Made by a program: the position numbers and the translations under genes. Under the pieces are notes generated by a model. It saw nothing but the letters and a program-made list of their open reading frames with translations. It was not told the origin of the DNA and did no database searches. Positions 9,187-18,081 of a stretch of DNA of 64,000 nt are shown piece after piece. The first letter of the stretch is position 1. Every line of letters starts with the position of its first letter. The DNA comes from Streptomyces hygroscopicus subsp. hygroscopicus (GTDB lineage: Bacteria > Actinomycetota > Actinomycetes > Streptomycetales > Streptomycetaceae), in NCBI RefSeq assembly GCF_030269125.1, contig NZ_BSSM01000019.1, forward strand, positions 1 through 64,000. The letters are read 5' to 3'.

Positions 9187-10014
9187 TCACACGGGCGGCC
9201 AGGGGATCGCCGGCCACTCGCCGCCGGGTTCCGGGTGCACTCCGGAGGCGAGCAGGGCGGCGACGCGGGCGCGGGTGGCGTCGAGTTCCGCGGCGGTGAC
9301 GAGGGGTTGGAGACGCTCGCCGAGGTCGCCGTCCAGGGCGTCGCGGAGTCCCTGGAGGACCTCGACGGCCTCGGCGGTGAGGGGTTCGCCGGCCCAGCCC
9401 CACAGCAGGGTGCGCAGCTTGCCCTCGGTGTGGAAGGTGACGCCGTGGTCGATGCCGTAGAGCCGGCCGTCGGCGGTGGGCAGCAGGTGGCCGCCCTTGC
9501 GGTCGGCGTTGTTGATCACGGCGTCGAGGACGGCGAGGCGGCGCAGCCGCTCGTCGTCGGCGTGCACGAGCAGCGCGGTGCGGCCCTCGCCGACCTCGGC
9601 GAAGCCGATGGCCTTCCAGCCGGGTCCGGGCTCCTCGCCGTCGACGAGGGCGAGGAGTTCCGCCTCGGCGGACACGTCGACCCAGAGCTGGCACATGCCC
9701 TCGCCGTAGGGGCCGTCGCGCAGCACGGTCGGCGGGACCAGGCCCCAGCCGGTGGCCTCGGAGACCTCGTAGGCGGCGACCTCGCGGGCGGCGAGGGTGC
9801 CGTCGGGGAAGTCCCACAGGGGACGTTCCCCGGCGACCGGCTTGTAGACGCAGGTGGCTTCCCGGCCGTCCTGGGCGACGGTGCAGAACAGGGCGGCGTT
9901 GGAGGCGTCGCGGATACGGCCGCGCACGGTCAGTTCACCCCGGGCGAGCAGCTCGGCCGCGTCCGGGTCGGCGGCCGTCACGCCCCGCGGCGGTATCCGT
10001 TCTGGCGCGGGCAT
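9187..10014 (-). CDS. SCO1664-family kinase-like protein, mshC-linked
   Basis: The 275-residue protein contains CVYKPVAGERPLWDFP, with a lysine in a kinase-like setting. It also has LAVLDAVINNADRKGGH and YGIDHGVTFH, which resemble the catalytic and metal-binding loops of PI3/4-kinase-like and HipA-like folds. This is a conserved actinobacterial family that I know as SCO1664 from S. coelicolor; its substrate is unknown. The start ATG at 10014 lies inside the end of the DUF3090 gene (37-base overlap), indicating co-translation. Its repeated neighbourhood with mshC suggests a tie to mycothiol or redox physiology, which is inference. Confidence 0.8.
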   Translation of the reverse strand: MPAPERIPPRGVTAADPDAAELLARGELTVRGRIRDASNAALFCTVAQDGREATCVYKPVAGERPLWDFPDGTLAAREVAAYEVSEATGWGLVPPTVLRDGPYGEGMCQLWVDVSAEAELLALVDGEEPGPGWKAIGFAEVGEGRTALLVHADDERLRRLAVLDAVINNADRKGGHLLPTADGRLYGIDHGVTFHTEGKLRTLLWGWAGEPLTAEAVEVLQGLRDALDGDLGERLQPLVTAAELDATRARVAALLASGVHPEPGGEWPAIPWPPV

Positions 10015-10568
10015 ACGTGTCCTTCCGGATCGAGCGGGAGGCTGCACAGCGGGCACGGCGGCCGCCCGGCGTTGACGACGTCGAGGGCGCGCTTGGCGAA
10101 GGCACGGGCCTGCGCGCCGGTCAGCCGGACCCGCAGCATCGGGGGCCCGTTCTCCTCGTCCTGGAGCAGCCGTTCCTCGGCCTCGGCGAGGTCCTCCTCG
10201 GTGTCGGCGTCCAACTCCACGAGAGCCTGCGCCTCCACGACCATGCGCTGTTCCTCGGCGTCCCAGGCCAGGGCCATGGTGCCGACGCGGAACTCCTCCT
10301 CGACGGGGGTCTCCAGCGGGGCGGTGTCGGCCACCTCGCTCGGCGCCATGGCCGGGACGGAGGCGCTGCCGCCGCTGCGGCGCACGACCTCGTCCAGGAG
10401 TTCGTCCATGCGCTCGGCGAGCGCGGCGACCTGGGTCTTCTCCAGGACCACGCTGGTCACCCGGGGGCCCGCGATGGCCTGGAGGAAGAACGTACGGCGT
10501 CCGGGCAGTCCGACCGTGCCGGCCACGAAGCGGTCCGGCGGATCGTAGAGGAACACCTGACGGGACAC
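9978..10568 (-). CDS. DUF3090-family protein
   Basis: The 196-residue protein begins MSRQVFLYDPPDRFVAGTVG and has an acidic middle section. A C-terminal zinc-knuckle-like segment reads CPLCSLPLDPEGHVCPRQ. It matches the actinobacterial DUF3090 family of unknown function. It overlaps the kinase-like gene downstream by 37 bases and follows the histidine phosphatase by 97 bases, all leftward, so the three are likely one transcript. There is no signal peptide or membrane segment. Confidence 0.82.
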   Translation of the reverse strand: MSRQVFLYDPPDRFVAGTVGLPGRRTFFLQAIAGPRVTSVVLEKTQVAALAERMDELLDEVVRRSGGSASVPAMAPSEVADTAPLETPVEEEFRVGTMALAWDAEEQRMVVEAQALVELDADTEEDLAEAEERLLQDEENGPPMLRVRLTGAQARAFAKRALDVVNAGRPPCPLCSLPLDPEGHVCPRQNGYRRGA

Positions 10569-10665
10569 GTCCTGTCTCCATGGGGTCGAGAGTTTCGGTG
10601 GTGCGTGTGCGGGCCGCTGCGGATACGCGGCGGCGTGGATCGCTTCACCCTACTGCGGCCGACGA

Positions 10666-11352
10666 TCACGGTGCGCCCGCACCGCCCCCGACCGGTGCGT
10701 CGCCGTCGGGGTGTTCCTCGCGCGGGGCGAGCGAGGCGAGGTCACCGGTGTCTCCGAGGCGGACGAGGAAGGGGCGCAGGCGGGTGTAGCGGATCGCGGT
10801 GACGGAACACGGCTCCACGGAGATCCGCTGGAAGAGGTCGAGATGGAGCCCGAGGGCGTCGGCGACCAGGGATTTGATGATGTCACCGTGCGAGCACACG
10901 AGGTAGACCGCGTCGGCGCCGTGGTCGCGCTCGACGCGCGCGTTCCACTCGCGTACGGCCTCGGCGGCGCGGGTCTGCATGGCGCGCATGGACTCACCGC
11001 CGGGGAACGCGGCGGCGGAGGGGTGGGCCTGGACGATCTCCATGAGCGGCTCGTCCTTGAGTTCGGCGAGCTTGCGGCCCGACCAGTCGCCGTAGTGGCA
11101 CTCCCCGATCCGGTCGTCGGTGTGCGCGCGCAGGCCGGGGCGGGCCGCGAGCAGCGGGGCCACGGTCTCCTGGCAGCGTTGGAGGGGGCTGGTGACGACC
11201 TCGGCCAGGGGGAGGGCGGCGAGGCGCTCGGGCAGGGCGGCGGCCTGGGCGGCGCCCCGTTCGTCCAGGGTGACCCCCGGGGTCCAGCCGGCGAGCACGC
11301 CGGAGGTGTTGGCGGTGGAACGTCCGTGCCTTACGAGGATCAGCGTGGGCAT
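10666..11352 (-). CDS. Histidine phosphatase family protein (phosphoglycerate mutase-like)
   Basis: The 228-residue protein carries the catalytic motif LVRHGRSTAN near residue 7, with the phosphorylated His in RHG. It also has the second-domain pieces GECHYGDWSGR and VCSHGDIIKS. It belongs to the histidine phosphatase superfamily branch I know as MSMEG_4193-like, which occurs with the DUF3090 and SCO1664 families in actinobacteria. The substrate is unknown. It is first of the leftward cluster that ends in mshC, divergent from the CorA gene. Confidence 0.85.
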   Translation of the reverse strand: MPTLILVRHGRSTANTSGVLAGWTPGVTLDERGAAQAAALPERLAALPLAEVVTSPLQRCQETVAPLLAARPGLRAHTDDRIGECHYGDWSGRKLAELKDEPLMEIVQAHPSAAAFPGGESMRAMQTRAAEAVREWNARVERDHGADAVYLVCSHGDIIKSLVADALGLHLDLFQRISVEPCSVTAIRYTRLRPFLVRLGDTGDLASLAPREEHPDGDAPVGGGAGAP

Positions 11353-11405
11353 GCGGACCAGGGTAGGCGCATCAGGTGGTGCGCCGGTGATCTCGTGGAG
11401 GGAGA

Positions 11406-12416
11406 ATGCGCTCCGTGATCGTCGACTGCGCCGTCTACCGGCACGGACAGCGGACCGAGGGTCCGGAGGACCTGTCCGACGCGCTCGCCGAGGCGCGGGC
11501 GGCGGGCGGGTTCGTGTGGATCGGGCTGTACGAGCCGTCCGAGCGGGAGTTCGACCTGGTGACCCGGGAGTTCGGGCTGCACCCGCTGGCGGTGGAGGAC
11601 GCTCTCAAGGCGCATCAGCGGCCCAAACTGGAGGTCTACGAGGGTTCGCTGTTCGTGGTGCTGAAGCCGGTCGCGTACGAGGCGGCGAGCGACACCGTCT
11701 CGGCGGGCGAGGTGATGGTCTTCGTCGGCGACAGCTTCGTGGTGACGGTACGGCACGGCGAGGCCTCGCCGCTGGCGGCGGTGCGGCACCGGCTGGAGGA
11801 GGAGCCGGAGATGCTCGACAAGGGGCCCACCGCGGTGCTGTACGCGATCGCCGACGCCATCGTGGACCGCTATCTGGAGGTGGCGACCGAGCTGCAGACG
11901 GATCTGGAGGAGGTGGAGGCGGAGGTGTTCCGGCCGGAGGTCGGGGGCGCGCGCAACACCGCCTCGCGGATCTACGGCTTCAAGCGGCAGATCGTGGAGT
12001 TCCGCCGGGCGACCGGGCCGCTGGCGCTGCCGCTGAACCGGCTGGCGGGGACCGGTCCGCTCGGCGCCGGGGCCGGGGTGCCGTTCGTCCATGAGGAGGC
12101 TCGGCCGTTCTTCCGGGACGTCGGCGACCATCTCGCTCGTGTGAACGAGTCGGTGGAGGGCCTCGACCGGCTGGTGTCGGACGTGCTGTCGGCGCACCTG
12201 GCGCAGACGAGCGTGCGGCAGAACGACGACATGCGGAAGATCTCCGCCTGGGCGGCGATGGCGGCGGTGCCCACGATGATCGCCGGGATCTACGGCATGA
12301 ACTTCGACCACATGCCGGAACTGCACTGGCTGTGGTCGTACCCGGCGGTGATCCTGGTGATGGCGCTGCTGGAGGTGGTCCTGTACCGGCTGTTCAAGCG
12401 GCGGGAGTGGCTGTGA
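11406..12416 (+). CDS. CorA-family magnesium/divalent cation transporter
   Basis: The 336-residue protein has a large N-terminal cytoplasmic domain and two C-terminal membrane helices. The first helix ends in the ion-selectivity motif YGMNFDHMPEL. The C-terminus is basic (FKRREWL), as in CorA. It would form a pentameric channel for Mg2+ (or Co2+/Ni2+). The ATG at 11406 follows GGAGGGAG at short spacing. It is divergent from the phosphatase cluster by 53 bases. Confidence 0.92.
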   Translation: MRSVIVDCAVYRHGQRTEGPEDLSDALAEARAAGGFVWIGLYEPSEREFDLVTREFGLHPLAVEDALKAHQRPKLEVYEGSLFVVLKPVAYEAASDTVSAGEVMVFVGDSFVVTVRHGEASPLAAVRHRLEEEPEMLDKGPTAVLYAIADAIVDRYLEVATELQTDLEEVEAEVFRPEVGGARNTASRIYGFKRQIVEFRRATGPLALPLNRLAGTGPLGAGAGVPFVHEEARPFFRDVGDHLARVNESVEGLDRLVSDVLSAHLAQTSVRQNDDMRKISAWAAMAAVPTMIAGIYGMNFDHMPELHWLWSYPAVILVMALLEVVLYRLFKRREWL

Positions 12417-12418
12417 GG

Positions 12419-12434
12419 GTGCCCCTGCGGGCAC
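12419..12434. terminator. Short hairpin between corA and the ferritin-like gene
   Basis: GTGCCC pairs with GGGCAC over CTGC in the 24-base gap between two convergent genes. It is short but placed where a bidirectional terminator is expected. Confidence 0.4.
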
Positions 12435-12440
12435 GCCGGC

Positions 12441-13229
12441 TCAGACGAACTCGGGTGCGGGGGTGACGGGACCGCCGAGGGGGTCGCGGCGGCCGGGCAT
12501 GCCGAGGGTGACCATGCGGTGCCAGCCGACGAGCCGCTCGTAGCAGTAGACGGCGCGGATGCCCGCCGTGAGCAGCGCGGACCTGGTGCGGGACCAGCCC
12601 AGGACGCGGCTCATCCGGGCCATGACGGCGAGACTGACGTCGCGGTGGACGCGGATCTCGGCGAGGGCGCAGGCCCGCAGGGTGCGCTGGATGAACCGGC
12701 CGTGTCCGGCGGCGGCGAGGCGCAAAAGCTCCTCGTGGGTGTAGGCGAGGTGGTTGTCCTCGTCGTCCGCGATCATCCGCACGGCCCTGCCGATCTCCGG
12801 GTGGTCGGCGAAGTGCTTCAGGAGCAGGGCCATCTGCTCGGCGGCGCGCTGCTCGGTGACGCGGCTGTGGGCGAGGTAGACGACGATGTCCCGCTCGGTC
12901 AGCGGCTCGTCCCGGCGCAGGCGGGCGTGGGAGAGGCCGATGCCGCGGCGTTCCAGGAGCATCGTGTAGTCGGTCCCGGGCGGTACGGGTGCCGGGGTGA
13001 GACCGCGTCGGCGCAGGAGGGCGGTGAAGATGCGGCCGTGCTTGTCCTCGTCGGCGCCATGGCGGGCGATCTTGGGGGCGAGGGCGCGCTGGCTCGGCGG
13101 GACCAGGGCGGCGATGCGGCCGTTCTCCCAGCCGCCCTGGGCCTCGCCGCCGGCCGCGATGGAGCAGAACAGCCGGAAGGACTCGTCGTGGTCGAGGATC
13201 TCCCGGAACAGCCTCTTGGCCGACAGCAT
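12441..13229 (-). CDS. Ferritin-like domain protein
   Basis: The protein is about 262 residues and mostly helical. It has two metal-binding style motifs, GADEDKHGRIF (about 60) and IADDEDNHLAYTHEEL (about 165), in the E/DxxH arrangement of ferritin-like di-iron folds. Start ATG at 13229 is preferred; a GTG nine bases further upstream is possible, since GGAGAAAGAGG could serve either. The family occurs in Streptomyces without an assigned reaction. It is separated by about 190 bases from the next leftward gene, so co-transcription is uncertain. Confidence 0.75.
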   Translation of the reverse strand: MLSAKRLFREILDHDESFRLFCSIAAGGEAQGGWENGRIAALVPPSQRALAPKIARHGADEDKHGRIFTALLRRRGLTPAPVPPGTDYTMLLERRGIGLSHARLRRDEPLTERDIVVYLAHSRVTEQRAAEQMALLLKHFADHPEIGRAVRMIADDEDNHLAYTHEELLRLAAAGHGRFIQRTLRACALAEIRVHRDVSLAVMARMSRVLGWSRTRSALLTAGIRAVYCYERLVGWHRMVTLGMPGRRDPLGGPVTPAPEFV

Positions 13230-13431
13230 GACGGTCACCCTCTTTCTCCACGTCCCGTGAAGAACGACTCAAATGCGGGCGCGGGGGTGCCGCAACAGGG
13301 GTGCGGGCAGGTTCGGCCGAACGAGGGAGGCGCGGGGTCGTAACCGCTCGCCGCCGGGCGCGTTGTTCCCCGTGACGGCCGTGGCGGGGAAGACCCCGAG
13401 CCCCCACCACGGCCGGGGAAGATCTCCCGGC

Positions 13432-14487
13432 TCAGGCGAGCCCGGCGCGCTCCAGGGCCTCGGTGCCCGCGCGCAGGGAGGCGAGCCGCTCCTCCAGCGT
13501 GAAGCCCGCGGGGGCGAGGCTGAGGGTGGTGACACCGGCGTCGGCGTAGGCCTTCATCCGGTCGGCGATGCGGTCGACGGAACCCAGCAGCGTGGTCTTG
13601 TCGATGAGGTCCTGCGGGATCGCGGCGGCCGCGCCCTGCTTGTCCCCGGACAGGTACTTCCGCTGGATCTCGGCGGCCTCCTTCTCGTAGCCCATGCGCT
13701 GGGCGAGCTGGTTGTAGAAGTTCTGCTTGGCGCTGCCCATGCCGCCGACGTACAGGGCGGTGTAGGGGCGGAAGGTGTCGGCGAGCGCGGCCACGTCCTT
13801 GTCGTCGCCGACGGCGAGCGGCAGGGTCGGGCACACGTCGAAGCCGTCGAGGGTTCTGCCCGCCTTCTCCCGGCCCGCTCGCAGGTGCGTGAGGGTGGTC
13901 TCCTCCAGGTGCTCGGCGGCGGGGAAGATCAGCAGGGCGCCGTCGGCGATCTCACCGGTCTGCTCCAGGTTCTTCGGGCCGATCGCGGCGATGTACAGCG
14001 GGATGTGCTCGCGCTGCGGGTGCACGGTCAGCTTGAGCGGCTTGCCCGGACCGCCGGGCAGCGGCAGCGTCCAGTGCTCGCCCTCGTACGACAGCCGCTC
14101 GCGGGTCATCGCCTTGCGGACGATCTCGACGTACTCGCGGGTGCGGGCCAGCGGCTTGTCGAACTTGACGCCGTACCACCCCTCGGAGACCTGAGGTCCG
14201 GAGACGCCGAGGCCGAGCCGGAACCTGCCGCCGGAGAGGGTGTCCAGGGTGGCCGCGGTCATCGCGGTCATCGCGGGCTGGCGGGCCGGGATCTGGAAGA
14301 TGGCGGAGCCGACGTCGATGCGCTCGGTCTGGGCGGCGACCCAGCTGAGCACGGTGGCCGCGTCGGAGCCGTAGGCCTCGGCGGCCCAGCACACGGCGTA
14401 GCCCAGCCGGTCGGCCTCCTGGGCCACGGCCAGATTGTCCCCGTCCATTCCCGCGCCCCAGTAGCCGAGGTTGAGTCCGAGTTGCAT
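13432..14487 (-). CDS. F420-dependent LLM-class oxidoreductase
   Basis: The 351-residue protein has the luciferase-like monooxygenase fold. Features are MQLGLNLGYWG at the start, a segment RFRLGLGVSGPQV near 95, and IPLYIAAIGPKNLEQTGEIAD near 165, which are typical of actinobacterial F420H2-using members. It probably reduces or oxidises a small substrate with F420; the substrate is not predictable. AAGGGGA precedes the ATG. It is divergent from the aldo/keto reductase by 139 bases. Confidence 0.88.
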   Translation of the reverse strand: MQLGLNLGYWGAGMDGDNLAVAQEADRLGYAVCWAAEAYGSDAATVLSWVAAQTERIDVGSAIFQIPARQPAMTAMTAATLDTLSGGRFRLGLGVSGPQVSEGWYGVKFDKPLARTREYVEIVRKAMTRERLSYEGEHWTLPLPGGPGKPLKLTVHPQREHIPLYIAAIGPKNLEQTGEIADGALLIFPAAEHLEETTLTHLRAGREKAGRTLDGFDVCPTLPLAVGDDKDVAALADTFRPYTALYVGGMGSAKQNFYNQLAQRMGYEKEAAEIQRKYLSGDKQGAAAAIPQDLIDKTTLLGSVDRIADRMKAYADAGVTTLSLAPAGFTLEERLASLRAGTEALERAGLA

Positions 14488-14626
14488 GGCCGAATCCCCT
14501 TACCCATGAGTAACGTCCCTGTGGCGCAGACCTTAGCGCGGGGGCGCGGACTGCGCCCCGTGCGGGCCCGTACGAGTTGTCCACAGGCAACCCACCGCAC
14601 TGGTTCTGGCCAGTAATCTCGCCGAC

Positions 14627-15610
14627 ATGGAGCAGAGGCATCTCGGCCGTACCGGCCTGCGCGTGTCCCGGATCGGGCTCGGCACCCTCACCTGGGGGCG
14701 GGACACCGAAGAGCATGACGCCGCGGACATGCTGAAGGCGTTCTGGGAGGCCGGCGGCACCCTCGTCGACACCGCGGACGTGTACGGCGGCGGGGAGGCG
14801 GAGTACCTGCTCGGGCGGCTGATGGAGCGGCTGGTGCCGCGCCGGGACCTGGTCATCTCCACCAAGGCGGGCAGCGTCCCCGATCCCGAGCGACGCTTCG
14901 ACGGCTCCCGCGGGCATCTGCTCGCCGCGCTGGACGCCTCGCTGGCGCGCCTGGGCACGGACCATGTCGACCTGTGGCACATCCACGCGTACGACGCCGG
15001 GACCCCGCTGGAGGAGACGCTCCAGGCCCTCGACATAGCGGTGGCCAGCGGCCGGGCCCGGTACGCGGGCGTGTCCAACTTCTGCGGCTGGCAGCTCGCC
15101 AAGGCGGCCACCTGGCAGCTCGCGGCGCCGGGCACCCGCACCCGGCTGGCCAGCACGCAGATGGAGTACTCGCTGCTCCAGCGGGGCGTGGAGCGCGAGG
15201 TGCTGCCCGCCGCGATGGACCTGGGCGTGGGCCTGCTGCCCTCCTCGCCGCTCGGCCGGGGCGTGCTGACCGGAAAGTACCGGCACACGACGCCCGCGGA
15301 CTCGCGCGGCGCGTCCGACCATCTGGCGCCGTTCGTGGAGCCCTATCTGGACGACGCGGCGACGCGCATCGTCGACGCGGTGACCACGGCCGCCGACGGG
15401 CTCGCGGTCACCCCGCTCCAGGTCGCCCTCGCCTGGGTCCGCGACCGCCCCGGAGTCACCGCCCCGATCGTCGGCGCGCGCACCGCGCGGCAGCTCACGG
15501 CCGCGTTGTCAGTGGAGGCGCTTAGTCTTCCTGACGAGATCTGCCGGGCGCTGGACGACGTGTCGGCGCCCTTGCACCGCTATCCCGATCACGACTGGAG
15601 CACGCTGTGA
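14627..15610 (+). CDS. Aldo/keto reductase
   Basis: This 327-residue TIM-barrel NAD(P)H-dependent oxidoreductase has the tetrad in place: D48, Y53 (DTADVYGGG), K80 (STKAGS) and a His in LWHIHAYD near 118. The C-terminal cofactor loop includes PIVGARTARQL. There is no ribosome site. TAATCT at 14614-14619 ends 7 bases before the ATG, so the mRNA is probably leaderless. The stop overlaps the next GTG by 4 bases (GTGA), coupling it to the RecD2-like gene. Confidence 0.9.
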   Translation: MEQRHLGRTGLRVSRIGLGTLTWGRDTEEHDAADMLKAFWEAGGTLVDTADVYGGGEAEYLLGRLMERLVPRRDLVISTKAGSVPDPERRFDGSRGHLLAALDASLARLGTDHVDLWHIHAYDAGTPLEETLQALDIAVASGRARYAGVSNFCGWQLAKAATWQLAAPGTRTRLASTQMEYSLLQRGVEREVLPAAMDLGVGLLPSSPLGRGVLTGKYRHTTPADSRGASDHLAPFVEPYLDDAATRIVDAVTTAADGLAVTPLQVALAWVRDRPGVTAPIVGARTARQLTAALSVEALSLPDEICRALDDVSAPLHRYPDHDWSTL

Positions 15611-17973
15611 GCACGGAACCGGAGACCACGGAGGAGACGGGGCCCGGGACGCCGAAGACGCCTCAGGCGCAGGGGACGCCGACGGCCGGGGACGCGGCCG
15701 GGAGTGCTCTCGCGGGGGACGGCGGGGCCGAGCGCGCGGACGACGGGGAGACGGGCGAACCGAAGCGGGGCCCCGCGGGCGCGGCCGGGGTGCCCGAGGC
15801 GGAGGCCGGGGACACGGGCAGCGGGTCCGCGCAGGCGGCGTCCGAGGACGCCGGTAAGCCCGGGATGTCCGAGGCGGAGGCCGAGTTGGCCGCGCAGCGG
15901 GTGGAGCGGGAGCGGATCGAGCGGCGGAAGGCGGAGAAGAAGGGGCCCGTCGAGAGCGGCGCCAAGCTCAGCGGGAAGGCGGCCGATCTGCTGGCCGCCG
16001 TGCGCGCGGTGGAGGGTGGCGGGAGGCCCCCCTCCACGGTGTCCGCAAAGCCCGCGCGGTCCACGTCCGAGCCTGCTCCCGCGGCCGCCCCGGTCCGCCC
16101 GGCACCCGCGCCGGAGCCCGCGCGGCCCGCACCCGCCCCCGTGGCGGTCGGCCCTTCCCCGCGGACGGTCGACGATGTCCGCCGGGTGCTGGCGGAGGGC
16201 GGTGCGCCCGAGGCGCTGGCCCGTCAGGCGGCGGTGGCGCTCGGTGAGGGGGCCGGGGAGGTGCTGCGGGAGGACCCCTGGCAGTTGCTGAGGACCCCCG
16301 GGGTACGGCCGGAACAGGCGGACGGTTTCGCGCGGGCGCTGCTCGGTGCCGGGTGCGGACCGGACGACGAGCGGCGGGGGCGGGCGGTGACGGTCTGGCT
16401 GCTGGAGCAGGCGGCCCTCGCCGGTCACACCGCCCTGGAACTGCCCGCGCTCACCGCGGCCCTGGCCAAGCAGGGCGTGCCGGACCCGGACGCGGCCGTG
16501 CGGAGCACCCTGGCCGAGGGCGAGGCCCTGGTCTTCCGGGACGCCCTGGAGGAACCGGGCGCCCCGGCCGCGCCGGAGGAGGACGAGGAGGAGGAGCGCC
16601 CGGTACGGGTGCTCGTCGCCCTGGAGCGGTACGCCCTGGCCGAGGAGAGCCTCGCCGACGGCCTGGCCCGGCTGGTCGCCTCCCCTTCCCAGGACGCCGA
16701 GGATGCCTGGGCGGCGGTCGTCGCGGGGGTGTCGGGCGGTGCGGCCGAGCTGGCCCGCGCGGTCGCCGGACACGGCCTGGTGCTGCACACCGGCGGCGAA
16801 GCCTCCCGCGCGGAACCGGCGGCCCTGCTCGCCGCCGCCCGGGACGCGGGCCTGCGAGCCCTCGCCGTGTGCCATACGCCCGACGGCCGTGAGCGCCTCG
16901 CCGCGCTGCCGGGCAGGCCGGGGGCGGGCGTGGGCGGTGCGGCCGGCCAGGGCCCCTCGGCAGAGGCGGGGGCCGGCGGCGGAGCCCTCGCCGGACAGGA
17001 CCCCACGGCCGGAGCGCGCGCGGGCATCGGCACCGTCGCCGGGCTGCTGACCGGCGCCGAGGGGTCCGGGCGGGACGCGGACGGGGCGCTGGAGCTGGAC
17101 CTGCTGATCGTGCTCGACGCGCCCCAACTGGACGTGGAGACCGCGGCGATGCTGGTGGAGTCGTTGCCGGACGGGGCGCGGCTGGTGCTCAGCGGGGACC
17201 CGGCGCTGCTGTGGTCGGCCGGTCCCGGGCGGGTCTTCGCCGATCTGCTCGCGGCCCGCGTCTGCCCCCAGGTCGCCTCCCGCACCCCCGACCCCGGTCC
17301 GATCGGCGAGCTGGTCTCCGGGATCGGCATCGGCGAGCTGAACCAGGTCGAGGCACCCGGCAAGGAGGTCGTGATCGTGCCGGTGCGGGACGCGGGCGAG
17401 GCCGTGCACCGGACGGTGCAGTTGGTCGCGGACTCGGTGCCGAGGGCGTTCGGCGTCCCCGCCGAACAGACGGTGGTGATCACCCCGGGCCATGGTGGCG
17501 CGGCCGGCACCCGGGCCCTCAACTCCGCCCTGAAGGAACGCCTCAACCCCGGCCCCGGCCGGTTCGGCGGCTTCGACCCCGGCGACCGCGTCGCCTACTC
17601 CCCCGCCCCGGGCCGGGCGCTGCCGGGCACGGTGGTGAAGGCCGACGCCGAGGGCCTGCACCTGTCCTGCGCGGGCGCCCCCGTGGTCGTACCGCGGGAG
17701 CGGGTGGAGGGGTGTGTACGGCACGGCTGGGCACTGACCGCGCACCAGGCGGTGGGCGGGCGCTGGCCCGCGGCGATCGTGGTTCTGCCCGGCGACGCCG
17801 TCCAGGCGCTGAACAGGCCGTGGGTGTACACCGCCTTCGGCCGGGGCGAGCGGCACCTGTCCGTGGTCCACGGCGCGGAACAGGCCCTGCCGAGGGCCGT
17901 CACGGACATCCCGGCCAAGCCCCGCACCACCAGGCTGGGTACCCTGCTGCGCACCCAGTCGCAGAACGGCTGA
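15607..17973 (+). CDS. RecD2-like helix-hairpin-helix protein with lost ATPase motifs
   Basis: This protein has 788 residues. The first 190 or so are low-complexity Ala/Pro/Glu-rich. Then come helix-hairpin-helix segments (LREDPWQLLRTPGVRPEQAD) and a winged-helix-like stretch as in RecD2. The helicase core is recognisable but degraded. The Walker A site reads HTGGEASRAE (about 394-403) where RecD2 has GGPGTGKT. Walker B reads LLIVLDAPQLD (D504), and motif III reads SGDPALLWSAGPG without its Gln. The C-terminal UvrD_C_2-like piece (GWALTAHQAVGG, YTAFGRGERHL) is retained. It is probably a DNA-binding pseudo-helicase, translationally coupled to the aldo/keto reductase. The fold assignment is likely; the role is unknown. 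Confidence 0.75.
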   Translation: MSTEPETTEETGPGTPKTPQAQGTPTAGDAAGSALAGDGGAERADDGETGEPKRGPAGAAGVPEAEAGDTGSGSAQAASEDAGKPGMSEAEAELAAQRVERERIERRKAEKKGPVESGAKLSGKAADLLAAVRAVEGGGRPPSTVSAKPARSTSEPAPAAAPVRPAPAPEPARPAPAPVAVGPSPRTVDDVRRVLAEGGAPEALARQAAVALGEGAGEVLREDPWQLLRTPGVRPEQADGFARALLGAGCGPDDERRGRAVTVWLLEQAALAGHTALELPALTAALAKQGVPDPDAAVRSTLAEGEALVFRDALEEPGAPAAPEEDEEEERPVRVLVALERYALAEESLADGLARLVASPSQDAEDAWAAVVAGVSGGAAELARAVAGHGLVLHTGGEASRAEPAALLAAARDAGLRALAVCHTPDGRERLAALPGRPGAGVGGAAGQGPSAEAGAGGGALAGQDPTAGARAGIGTVAGLLTGAEGSGRDADGALELDLLIVLDAPQLDVETAAMLVESLPDGARLVLSGDPALLWSAGPGRVFADLLAARVCPQVASRTPDPGPIGELVSGIGIGELNQVEAPGKEVVIVPVRDAGEAVHRTVQLVADSVPRAFGVPAEQTVVITPGHGGAAGTRALNSALKERLNPGPGRFGGFDPGDRVAYSPAPGRALPGTVVKADAEGLHLSCAGAPVVVPRERVEGCVRHGWALTAHQAVGGRWPAAIVVLPGDAVQALNRPWVYTAFGRGERHLSVVHGAEQALPRAVTDIPAKPRTTRLGTLLRTQSQNG

Positions 17974-18081
17974 CACGGGGCACCGAGGGTCACCGCCCCG
18001 CAGACGCGGCAAGCGGCCCGGCCCCCGTACGACCACCGCGGTGCCGTACCGGCCTCGGCCGTCACGGCACCGCGCCCGAGG

